DNA of 64,000 nt, taken from contig NZ_CP118522.1 of assembly GCF_028885435.1 (NCBI RefSeq), forward strand, positions 434,001-498,000. Reading direction: 5' to 3'. This document shows, piece by piece, positions 54,947 to 64,000 of this stretch (its first letter is position 1; each line of letters starts with the position of its first letter). This DNA comes from Mesomycoplasma ovipneumoniae ATCC 29419. Lineage in GTDB: Bacteria > Bacillota_I > Bacilli_A > Mycoplasmatales > Metamycoplasmataceae. The translations under genes and the position numbers were made by a program. Under the pieces are notes generated by a model. It was not told the DNA's origin and made no database searches. It saw nothing but the letters and a program-made list of their open reading frames with translations.

Positions 54947-55105
54947 AGGCAAAAACAGCAAGTTAAAATTTAGCAAATTAGTCATCTTAATTATTTTAGT
55001 TTTACAATTTTGCATAAGTATTTTGTTTTATTTATAAAAATCAAACCAAAACTGGTACAATCAAAATCATAAATAAAAGACTAATTGCCTGAATTTTTCT
55101 ACTAA

Positions 55106-55640
55106 AGCAAACTAAAAAAGCTAAAATTTTTAAACACTGCTTTTTTTAGTTTAAAACACTGGCAAAAATCAATTTTGGATAAAATAACAAAAATCATAAA
55201 AAAATACAACTACTATTTAAACTAAATGTAAATAGGAAACTCGTTTTTACTTACATTGAGCCTAAAAAAATATATGAAGTTTTGAAAGAACAATAATTAA
55301 AAGCCATAAATTTATAGATTTCTAAACAGGTAAATTTAGGGCATTCCATCATATTTAAAAATATAATGGAAAATTCGCATTATCTTATTTTAATACGACA
55401 AAAACATAACTTATTACCCCTTAATTCAATATCAAAATTTATTAATTTATTCTTAGTGACTCTATTATAACCTAAATTTTTTTCAGACCAAGCATTTTTT
55501 TTATTTTTTTTTTTTTTTTTTACAAAGGGTTAGTTTCAAAATAATAAAAATTAAGATTTAACCTCAAAAATGCCCGTAAATCCGGCTATTTTTGCATATT
55601 TCTATTCACTAAAAGTGAATTTTTGCCACTGGCGGATCTC
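55106..55640 (-). mobile_element. Dispersed element, copy 5 (eroded ends)
   Basis: Left-pointing copy with an A tract interrupted once (T8-A-T18 at 55495-55521 on the plus strand), a TTATAAT box near 55465, a weak GGGG Shine-Dalgarno, a five-codon ORF (MFLSY) and hairpins. The right terminal repeat is degenerate (ACTGGCGGATCTC); the left one is gone. No flanking direct repeat could be recognised. The transcript would run toward the 3' end of mip in antisense. It occupies most of the 54947-55797 gap; the rest is AT-rich with nothing else seen. Confidence 0.75.
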
Positions 55641-55747
55641 AGAATTTTTAGTCCCTTTTTTAGATCTATAAAATTAAATATTTATACTTTTATAAAATCC
55701 CTGCTAAAAAGGCTAAATTTTACTATTTAATAAAAGCAAAAATAAAA

Positions 55748-55775
55748 AAATCCAAACACTTAATTGTTTGGATTT
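55748..55775. terminator. Terminator of the ABC/nuclease operon
   Basis: AAATCCAAACA / TGTTTGGATTT, a perfect 11-bp stem with a 6-nt loop, just beyond the last leftward gene. Confidence 0.85.
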
Positions 55776-55797
55776 GTTGTTTAAATTTGTACTTATT

Positions 55798-55965
55798 TTA
55801 CAAAAAGCCGTCTATAAAAGCTTGCTGGAAAAAATAGATAATTGCTCAAAAAGTTAGCGCAGTAAAGCCAAGACCAACAATGACAGAAGCTCAAATAAAT
55901 GATGATTGTAATTTAAGTCCGATTTTTTCTTTATTTTTTTTAAAAAAACTTTTCAATCTAGTCAT
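55798..55965 (-). CDS. Small single-span membrane protein ending the ABC operon
   Basis: 55 residues: a basic N-terminus (MTRLKSFFKKNKEKIGLK) then one span (IWASVIVGLGFTALTFWAII) and a short outside tail. An AAAGGAT Shine-Dalgarno lies close to ATG 55965, 3 nt after the permease stop. Its fixed place suggests an accessory subunit of the transporter. Two TGA Trp codons. Family not recognised. Confidence 0.65.
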
Positions 55966-55968
55966 ATT

Positions 55969-56934
55969 TTATCCTTTTACGGTTGATCCTTGACGTGAGA
56001 CTGCACTCATTATTCTCTTACGAAAGACAAAATAAGCAATAAACATTGGCAGAATTGTTAAAATTGCACCGGCCATTCTGATGTTTTTAAAGTAGCCTCC
56101 GGGAATTTGGGCGGTCTCATCAGCAACTCCAACTTTTTGTAATAGTCAAGTATTTAGCGTAGTTAGATCAGCTGAATTAGACTGTAGTATTAAAAGTGGC
56201 CAAAGCGTTGAATTTCAGGCTGAAAAAGCAGTTAGAATTCCGACAGTTCAAATTGTTGGCGATATCATCGGGGTGGCTACCTTAAAAAAATATCTAATCC
56301 CAGAACAACCATCAACCATTGAGGCTTCTTTAATTCGATCAGGAATTTCTTCAAAGGCATTTCGAAACATAAAGCCTGAAAAAACAGAGGCAACAAATGG
56401 ACTAGTTAGGGCAAAAATTGACTGGAAACCATCATTTCACCCGAGCATTACCATAATCCGGTACTGACCAATTAAAAGGGCAGTTTCAGGAAGAACTAAA
56501 ATTGAAAGGAAAACTACCCAAGAAGCTTGTTTAAATTTTCACTTTCTTAGCGAAAAGGCATAGCCAAAAGTCATTGAGAAAAAAACTTTTGCAACCACAG
56601 AAATTAAAGTAACTAAAATCGTGATTCCAAGAGCGGCAAAATAACCTGACTGAGCAGCTTTGACAAAATTATCTCAGGCAAAATGATTCGGTCAGTAAAC
56701 TGGAATTCGCGTGTCAAGAATTTGCTCTTCAGGCGAGAGTGAATAGACTAACATAAAATAAAAAGGAAAAACAATTAGTATTCCAAAAAAGAAAAGCACG
56801 ATGAATTTGAGCAAAAAGCTTGAAATTGCACTTGTGATATTTTTGTTGCGAACTTGCGAATTAATTGACTCTGTTAATTTAGCGGTTTTTTTGTCGCTAA
56901 TATATTTTAGAATTTTTAATTTTATAATGAACAT
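55969..56934 (-). CDS. ABC transporter permease, MalG/UgpE type
   Basis: 321 residues with six spans. The first span is FIVLFFFGILIVFPFYFMLVYSL in part (residues 44-64), and the EAA loop is EIPDRIKEASMVDGCSGIRYFFKV near residue 200. The C-terminus RKRIMSAVSRQGSTVKG matches the sugar (CUT1) family. It pairs with the permease upstream, overlapping its end by 38 nt. Shine-Dalgarno GGAG, ATG 56934. In M. hyopneumoniae the corresponding operon carries the mhp379 nuclease, and import of nucleotide products has been proposed there; the sequence alone says only carbohydrate-type importer. Confidence 0.9.
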
Positions 56935-57907
56935 TTTTCTCCGTAATTTTGTCAGCTACTAAAAATATTGTGCTTAAAAACTTTTTGACAACAACTGAAA
57001 GGGCAATTCCAAAAACAAAAAGATAAATAGTTAGCGCTCCTGCTTGGGCAAAGTTAGGTGTTCCGCGCACATTTTTGTAAATATAGATCAGTAAAGTTGC
57101 ACCACCGTTACTAATTGCTTCAGTTTCGTTGGCAAAAATACCGATTGGAAAGACCTTAATTCCGCCGATAATTCCGATTGTAATTAAAAAGTTAATTGTT
57201 TTTGAAACTGACGGCAATGTAATTTTGAAAAATTGACGAACTGGGCTAGCTCCATCAATTGCCGCTGCTTTATAAAGTGTTGGATTAACTGAAAGCATTG
57301 CGGTTGTTAGAATTAAAACTTCAAAAGCAAGACTTCTTCAGACTCCAGACATTAAAACAACTAAAAGTGCATTAAAAGATGAGGGATTTCCGGAATTTAG
57401 TCATCTTGTTGAAATCCCAAAAAGACGGTTAATAAAGCCAGTTTCACTATCAAAAATATAGGCAAAAGCAACTGAAACGGCAATTCCTGAGGTTACATAA
57501 GGTAAAAAAAACACTGTCTGTCAAAATCCACGGGCATATTTGCGGTGGAGTGAGGCAATTGTTGAGGCAATAATTAAACTAATTATTAGGCCAAGTGGTA
57601 GAGCTGCTATTGAATAAATGACAGAATTTCGAATTGCAATATGAAAATTAGTATCAAGAGTAATTAAATCAACAAAATTATCAAAACCAAATCGAGTATT
57701 TCCGGCAATATTAGGATTAATTTCGATACTTACAGACTTAGAAATTGAGTATAAAAATGGCAAAAAAGTAAAAATAAAAATAACTAAAATTGAAGGCAAA
57801 AGTATTAAAAAAGGCTTTCAAAATGGTTGCTTTTGGTCTAGAATTCCCAGTTCAAGATTAGTTTTTTTAATTCGCTGTTTTAGGAAATATCTATTAATTA
57901 AGTTCAT
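56897..57907 (-). CDS. ABC transporter permease, MalF/UgpA type
   Basis: 336 residues. N-terminal cytoplasmic segment, first span [20 protein letters not shown], then the permease domain with EAA loop [21 protein letters not shown] near residue 215. The CUT1 pattern is clear. GGGAG precedes ATG 57907; the ATPase gene upstream ends inside this start (10-nt overlap). Membrane partner of the MalG-type protein. Confidence 0.9.
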
Positions 57908-60084
57908 TGGATTCGCTCCCTTGTTTGATAATCAAATAGATGCAATTTTCCTGATTTAATACTGAATTTGACAATTTCGTCAATTTCATAAGCTGGTTTT
58001 TTACGCAAGATTATTGAAATTTGACCGATATTTTCAACATCAATTTTGGCAAGAATATCTTTTCCTAAATATTCAATGACGCTAATTTTACCTTGAAAAT
58101 TACCAGCTTCATTTTCGACTAAATCTTCAGCTCTAATTCCGACTCTTATTTTTTCATGCTGATAATCTTTGAGTAATTCAAAAATTATTTGATTATCAAC
58201 AATGACACTTTTAGTTTCTCTGTCATAAAAAGCATCAAAAATATTCATCTCAGGAACACCTAAAAATGAAGCAACAAATTCATTTTTAGGATTATGATAC
58301 AACTCAGTTGGAGTTCCAATTTGCTGAACATATCCAGTTGACATACAAATAATTCGGTCCGAAATTGACATTGCCTCTTCCTGGTCGTGGGTAACAAAAA
58401 CTGTTGTTATTCCGATTTCAGTTTGAATTTTTCGAATTCACTGACGAGTTTGAACTCTTAGTTTGGCATCTAAGTTTGAAAGCGGCTCGTCCATTAGTAA
58501 AATATCAGGATGTCGAACAATTCCACGGGCAATTGCGACTCTTTGCTGTTGTCCACCAGAGAGTTTTGTTGGTTTTTTAGCTAAATTTTTAGTTATTTCA
58601 ACTTTTTCAGCTGTACGTAAAACAGCGCGATTTATTGCTTCTTTTATTGAAATATTATCATTTTGATACTCTTGATATTGCTTTAATTCTTGCTCGTTTA
58701 GTTTTGAAGTATTAAGGGAAAACTTATTAATTAAGTTTCTTTCATAGTCTAAAAACAGTTTTAAAGTTTCCTTTTTGTAAGTTTTTGATTTAGTCTTAAG
58801 CGATTTTAAAAGCAACAAATTCGGTGAATGACGAGTATTTGTTTCAAGAAATTTCTTTGTAGTTTCACGGTAAGTATGCTCAAGATTTGCAAGTTTTCCT
58901 GAATTTTTGATTTGATTTTTCTCGTTTTCAATTTCAGTTTTAAATCAAAGCTCTTTTTCTTTTTTTCGTTGATTGAAAGCCTCAATTTGTTCTTGATAAT
59001 CTAATTTGAGTGATTCAGCATCTTTTAGACTTGTTTTTTTAGTAAAATTTTCATAACCTTGTTGAATTTTAGCCAGTTCAATTTTTGAATTACTAAGAAA
59101 TTGAGCTTGCAATTTCTCAAGTTTTTCCAATTTTTCATATAAAAGTGCTTTTTGTTCTAAAAAGTTTTGCCGAGCTCGAACTAGTTCAGGAGCATTTTTT
59201 ATTGCGTATTTTTCTTCCTGAATTTTGTTTTTATGAGCTTTTTTGTCGAGTTTTGCTTGTTTTTTAATTTTGTCAACTTTTAATTTATAAGCTTTTCGAA
59301 AGGTAATTGCCTGTTGGATTGGGCAAATTTCCCCTTCTTTTTTGCCAAAAATTTTTTTCCAAAAAGCTCAAAAAATTGATGCAGACTTGCCTAATTTTAA
59401 AAAATCAATCGTTAAATTTTTAATTTCAGCCTGTTTGTGTGCTTCAATTAAAAAATAATCGGTCTGAAGTTGATTTAAATTATGATAAATTTGTGTTTTC
59501 AGTTCGTTATAATCATGTTCTAACTGACGGTAAATATCAAAATAATCAAATAGTTTATTTTTGTAAATTTCTAGATCTTCAAGTGAAGCACCGTTTTTGG
59601 CAAGAGCAATTGAATTAGCATTTACACGTGCAAGCATTGATTTTTCAATTGCTTTTTGCTTTCATCTTGGGTCATTATGCAAAGAAAAAGCAATGTTTCC
59701 AAAAACATTTAAATGCGGATAGAGTGCATAATTTTGGAAAACAAGACCAATTTTACGTTGCTGAGGTGATTTTCGGGTTACATCATCGCCATTGAAAATA
59801 ATTTGACCTGAAGTTGGATTCAAAAGACCAGCAATTGCATTTAAAATTGTAGTTTTTCCTGAACCTGAAGGTCCTAAAAGTGTAACAAGTTCACCTTTGT
59901 AAATTTTAATATTTGCACTATCAACAGCAAGTGTTTCACCAAAGTCAATTGTTAAGTCCTTAATTTCAATTGCAGGGATTGAAAATTTCGATTTATAACG
60001 ACTATTTGAGGCCTGCCGAATTTTTTTTAACTCGGATTCAAAGTTATTTTTTTCGATTTTTTTATTATCATCTGCTTTTTTCAT
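57898..60084 (-). CDS. ABC transporter ATPase, MalK/UgpC type, with large coiled-coil insertion
   Basis: 728 residues against about 370 in typical MalK/UgpC. Walker [10 protein letters not shown] is at 71-79, the Q-loop [11 protein letters not shown] near 117, the signature LSGGQQQR near 507, Walker [14 protein letters not shown] and the H-loop [11 protein letters not shown]-terminal TOBE-type regulatory domain follows ([17 protein letters not shown]). The roughly 330-residue insert between Q-loop and signature is Lys/Glu/Gln-rich and helical ([20 protein letters not shown]). The insert position equals that in OppF of this window. ATG 60084 chosen; GTG 60102 is in frame. The last codons read a TGA as Trp. 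Confidence 0.9.
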
Positions 60085-60085
60085 A

Positions 60086-61033
60086 TTATTTATTATTTCC
60101 ACTTTTTGTATCTTTTGAATTTTCTAACCTAAATTCATACCAGTCAACAACATTATTATCTTTATTTTCTTTACCTAGAACTAAAAAATCAGAAATTTTT
60201 GCAAGACCTCGTGTTTTATAGATAGATTCAAGATTTTCATTAACCGAAGATATGTTTGAATCTTTTAATTTTTCATAAATTCCGAACTTTTTATTGATGG
60301 AATTTTCAACTGCTGCTGCTTGTTTGATTGAATTATAATAATAAATTGTAGCCTGGTTAGTTATTCCTGAAAATCCTGATTGCAAAGTTGGAACAGCAAG
60401 TCCTGCTTTTATTATTTCAACTCCATAAGATTTATAAAATCCATTATGACCAAAAAATAAACTTCCAACATAACGGTTAAAAGAACGCGCTGGACCTGTT
60501 TTTGGGTAGACAAAATAAACTTCAGTGCCTTTTGGCAACATTTTTTCGGCAAATTTAGTTGCCCGACCAGCATATTCGGCCTCAAGTCCTTCAGTTTTTT
60601 TATAAGTTCCAGATTGGGACGTTCCTACCTCGGGAGTGTCAATACTTTCAATTCTCACGTTAAAAGTAGGTTCAATTTTAGTTTCTCCAACAGATTTTAA
60701 AGTTGCTGTATCGCCATCAGTCCATTTTTGAATTGTAACTTTTTGGTGGTTAAAAAATTTTGAATCAGGCAAAGTATCGTCTTTAAATTTGAGTTTATCT
60801 TCTTCAGTTCAAGAATAATTTGGATTAAGAAATTTTGCAATGTCTTTGGCATATTGACTATCTGGGTTTTGCAAATCAAGCTCAGGATTTTGTGAAAAAT
60901 CCTCTATTTTATAGTATTTTTGGGCCTGAAAGTAACCTTGGGCGCCTTGATTTGTTGTACAAGCGGCAATAAAAAAAGGGATAAAAGTAAAATTTATACT
61001 AGTAAAAAACAGCTTTAAAAATTTTCTTTTCAT
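60086..61033 (-). CDS. Surface thermonuclease-like (SNase) lipoprotein
   Basis: 315 residues. The signal peptide ends in lipobox IAAC (near residue 25). The staphylococcal nuclease domain shows KWTDGDTATL (Ca-binding Asp), VRIESIDTPE (catalytic Arg and Asp), EYAGRATKFAEKML and RSFNRYVGSLFF. It digests extracellular DNA and RNA. It corresponds by layout to mhp379 of M. hyopneumoniae, a surface Ca2+-dependent exonuclease encoded inside an ABC operon, so the digestion products may be what the transporter takes up. It lies between a binding protein gene (17 nt gap) and the ATPase gene. Confidence 0.9.
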
Positions 61034-61050
61034 AAGACAAATTTATCAGA

Positions 61051-63174
61051 TTAATTTTTTTCTCTTGCAAATTCAGGTCCTAAATTTTGACTCAAAGTGT
61101 TTAGAAAATCGTTAAAACTAGGAACAGTGCCATTGGCTGCCTTAAGTGATTGCATTTGTGCAACGGTTGAGTCTAAATTTGAACGAAATTTAGAGGATCT
61201 AGCATCAGCATTATCATAAACAAGCGAATAATTTGCTTTAGCTTGTTCGTTATTAAAGCGACTAAATTGCTCGAGTGCTAACTTTTGACCTTTGTTTTTT
61301 GGTTTAGAAACATCTGGACTTAGCGTTGATTTTAGCGGTAATAAATATGAAGTTGCTTTTGAAAAATACTCAACAGGAGTTATTTTTCCGAATTTGTCCC
61401 CAAAGTCAACTTTTTCAGTTAGGATTCAATTTACAAAAGCCTTAACAGCACGGTCTTCTTTTTCATTTGCGTGAATAAAAATCAAATCAGGGCCTTGGGC
61501 AGCAACGGCAGTAATTTTTGAATTATTGTCAAATTTGTGCGGTGCTGCTAAAATATCCATTTCATCTTCGTTAAGTGAACTTGAGGCTTCTGTTATTTCA
61601 ACGCCATTGTATCCGGTAATTACAATTGGCTTAAATTTTTCTTCTTTATCAAGAACTTTGTATGATCCTTCAATGATTCCAGAAGGAACCTCATCTCGGT
61701 CAGTAAAATAAAACAACTCTTTTTTCGGGTTTTTTTCTAAAAGACTTTTAATTTCAGCTAAAATTGACTGCTTAATTTTAACGGTGTCTTTACCATTAAG
61801 CGCCTTAACCTTAATTTCTTTTGAGATGTCTGCTAAATCTGATGCCTTAATTACTGCCGAAAATCTTGCATTTGGGCTGTAAATATGTTCAACATTTTCG
61901 TGAGTAAAACTTACTTTGTAATTTTTGTCGTTTGCTCTTATGTAATTATGGTGAAATCCTGCTGTTGATCCGATTGAAAAAAGTTGTTGATGATTACGGA
62001 AATAAGTTGAATTATATTCACCAGAAGTTGTAAAATAAATTGACTTATCAGCCATTCCTTTGGTGAGTAGCTCATAAACTTGCTTTAAATTTTTGTATCT
62101 GTCTGATTCAGGTTTTTTGAAAAATGATGTATAACTAATAAGATTTTCTTTTCGATTTAAAACGGTAACTTCTTTAGATTTATCATTTTCTGACAAAGAA
62201 CGTGAAAGCCCATAAATTAAAGTAGCTGCATTGTCAATTCCTAAAACTGATTTTGCCGCAGTTAGACTTGAGCCTTCAAGTGCTTTTGGAAAAGCTTTGA
62301 CAATTCTTGAAGATAATTTCTGTAAATCACTAAAGTTTTCAATATCAGATTTTTTAAACTCATAACCTGAAAGTCCATCTGGGGTTGACACGTATTCTTT
62401 TCAAAGTTTTTTAATTTCCTTAACATCTTCAGTTTTTTGGGCAGCTAATTTGGTAAATTCTTCAAAAAAAGCTTTGTCTTCAGCTTTAATTTTTGCTGGA
62501 TTGGTTGAGTGTTTCATTGCCTGATCAATAATTCAGCCAAATAAAACTTTATTTACATATAAACCTTCAGAAGATTTTCCAAACGGAAGAGTGTAGACTC
62601 CTTTTTCATCAAGAAACGGAATTTCTGAATTAATTTGCAAAAAGTCTTCAATTCCTTGCTCTTTTAGGAATTTTTTGGTAATTTTTTCATTCTCATCAGT
62701 TGGATCTTGATCTGATTTTAGATTAGTAACAATCGGAAATGTCATTGAATATTTATTTACAATCGCCAATAAAGATGAATAATTTGTAACAATATTAGGT
62801 AATTTAAGTCGATCTTTTGTGTTTAAAAAAGTGTCAATTGAATTAGATGCTCCTGAATATCCCCCTTGAAAGGATTGCTCTTTCATTTCTACAAAATCAG
62901 GTTTATCTTTTTGGGTTGTATTTCAAAGTTCGATAATTTTATTTAATGCTTTAATTTCATTTCCACTTGAAGAAAAATTGTGACCAAAAACTAACTTACC
63001 ATCTTCAGGAGTGTCGAATGTAAATCCTCTAACTCCATTTGAACCGATACCACAAGAAGCCATAATTCCAATTGGTGCTAAAACTGATAAAGAAGATAAG
63101 AAAATCCGACTAATTTTCTTTGCTATGTTATTTTTATGCCTTAATTTTGTACCTTTTTTACTATGTGTGTTCAT
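61051..63174 (-). CDS. Extracellular substrate-binding lipoprotein of the ABC/nuclease operon
   Basis: 707 residues. N-terminus basic, then a signal segment IFLSSLSVLAPIGIM with lipobox MASC near residue 41. The body resembles family 1 binding proteins: FGHNFSSSGNEIKALNKIIELWN near the start, LPNIVTNY, PFGKSSEGLYVNKVLFGWI and a C-terminal motif AAQGPDLIFIHANEKEDRAVKAFVNWIL typical of sugar-type binding proteins. AAGGAG precedes ATG 63174. It is followed by the nuclease gene, and the gene before it in the operon is a paralogue. The ligand is unknown; nucleotides or sugar phosphates fit the context. Confidence 0.85.
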
Positions 63175-63192
63175 TTTTTTCTCCTTAGTATT

Positions 63193-64000
63193 TTATTTTT
63201 GTGTATTTTTTTCTGTTTTTAATTTAACTGATGCGCCAATATTTTCCTTTAGAATTCTAAGAAAAGTATTAAACTCAAGATTTAAATTCGGGTTGGCTAA
63301 AAACTGATTGTAAAGTTGAGAAACACTTCCTAGAGTTGCTTTTCGGAAAGTATTTGAGTCAATTCCTGCAGGTTCGGTAAAAACTCTATATTTTTCAGGG
63401 TTTTTTAGCTGATTTTGGAATTGTTCATAAGCAACTTTGAAAGCATTATTTTTTGCAAAAGCTGGATTTTGATCAAAATTTGATTCCAAATTTGCCTTAG
63501 TTGGATTGATGTTTGAAGCTGAAAATGCTAAAAAATCGCTCGGAGTTACAGTCATTTTTTTGTTATTTGGCCCGTCAAATTCAATTTTTTCCGAAATAAA
63601 TCATTTAACAAAGTTAAGTGTGGCCTCATTTTCAACTTCATTATTGTAAAATCCAATCAAAGATGGACCTTGGGATGTAACAATATTAAATTTATTTGAT
63701 TCTTGTGTTTTTGAAGGTTCGTTGAGAAATTCTAACTCGTCTTCATTAAGTTTTTCGTGTGATTTTGAAAAAATAAAGGCATTTTCAGGTTGATTAATCA
63801 GTTTAACTTTGTTTTTTGTTGATTCAACATAAAGTGAAGAAGTGTTTGAATCTTCTTTTGTTTTATCAGCAACTCACTTGTCAAAATCAGGATCAATTGC
63901 TAAAAAATTAAAACTATTTAAATTAGTCTTTGATTTTATAGCGTTTTTTATTTTTTCAATTAGATCCTTGTCATCAGTTTTGCTTAAAGAAATATCGTTT
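63193..64000 (-). CDS. Paralogous substrate-binding lipoprotein, N-terminus outside the window
   Basis: The last 269 or so residues are visible. The tail matches the neighbouring binding protein: SQGPSLIGFYNNEVENEATL then FVKWFISEKIEF align with its AQGPDLIFIHAN and FVNWILTEKVDF. The C-terminus ends LKTEKNTQK. It lies 18 nt upstream of its paralogue in the same operon, so the transporter has two tandem binding proteins. The signal peptide cannot be seen here. Confidence 0.8.

Noticed and set aside
55050..55720. Direct repeats around element copy 5
   Set aside because: Short AT-rich similarities such as GAATTTTT occur on both sides but nothing convincing by eye.

Overview
The window is AT-rich DNA that reads cleanly only if TGA is tryptophan: almost every long gene contains in-frame TGA codons at positions where Trp fits. 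Together with the lipoprotein content, the small compact operons and the particular gene families, this points to a mollicute. The P97/P102-type adhesin pair, the L-ascorbate (ula) genes, the surface nuclease inside an ABC operon and the split lipoyl arrangement of PdhC/PdhD suggest the Mycoplasma (Mesomycoplasma) hyopneumoniae / flocculare / ovipneumoniae / dispar / conjunctivae cluster. The species cannot be fixed from sequence alone.

Layout. 1-1.6 kb: partial IS256-type transposase next to the first copy of a dispersed element. 1.7-8.6 kb: membrane proteins, nadE, a YebC protein, a MIP-like (DUF31) surface protease lipoprotein, and mnmA. 9.2-12 kb: a PEBP-like protein and a lipoprotein. 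12-15.7 kb: a leftward operon ulaD-ulaE-ulaF-HAD phosphatase-hypothetical, feeding ascorbate-derived 3-keto-L-gulonate-6-P into the pentose phosphate pool. 16.6-25.3 kb: oligopeptide ABC importer oppABCDF, preceded by a 39-codon leader ORF and a mutually exclusive hairpin pair that looks like an attenuator. 26-29 kb: pdhC-pdhD. 29.3-35.2 kb: tandem P97/P102-family adhesins behind a T16 tract. 35.5-41.4 kb: a 1983-residue GDSL esterase. 41.6-44.3 kb: HAD phosphatase, NadD-HD fusion, nucleosidase. 44.7-50 kb: subtilisin-like protease followed by two paralogous anchored proteins. 50.4-54.9 kb: the immunoglobulin-attacking pair MIB-MIP, with MIB broken by an in-frame TAA. 55.8-64 kb: a leftward operon of two tandem substrate-binding lipoproteins, a staphylococcal-type nuclease, an ABC ATPase with a large coiled-coil insertion, two permeases and a small membrane protein.

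The most unusual thing is a family of five roughly 420-600 bp intergenic elements (about 1.1, 8.6, 15.9, 25.6 and 55.1 kb). The best copies have 18-bp terminal inverted repeats. Three are flanked by long direct repeats of very different length (about 27, 57 and 107 bp), a hallmark known from IS1634-type elements of mycoplasmas. Each copy carries a homopolymeric A tract of varying length (7-20), a conserved TTATAAT promoter, usually a Shine-Dalgarno and a 4-7 codon ORF, and conserved hairpins with compensatory changes. Two copies point into the ula and pdh operons, so they may be mobile, possibly phase-variable promoters or small RNA genes.

Much of the window is surface interaction and scavenging: adhesins, proteases against host proteins, esterase, nuclease, and peptide and probably nucleotide/sugar importers. 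No tRNA, rRNA or CRISPR array was seen.
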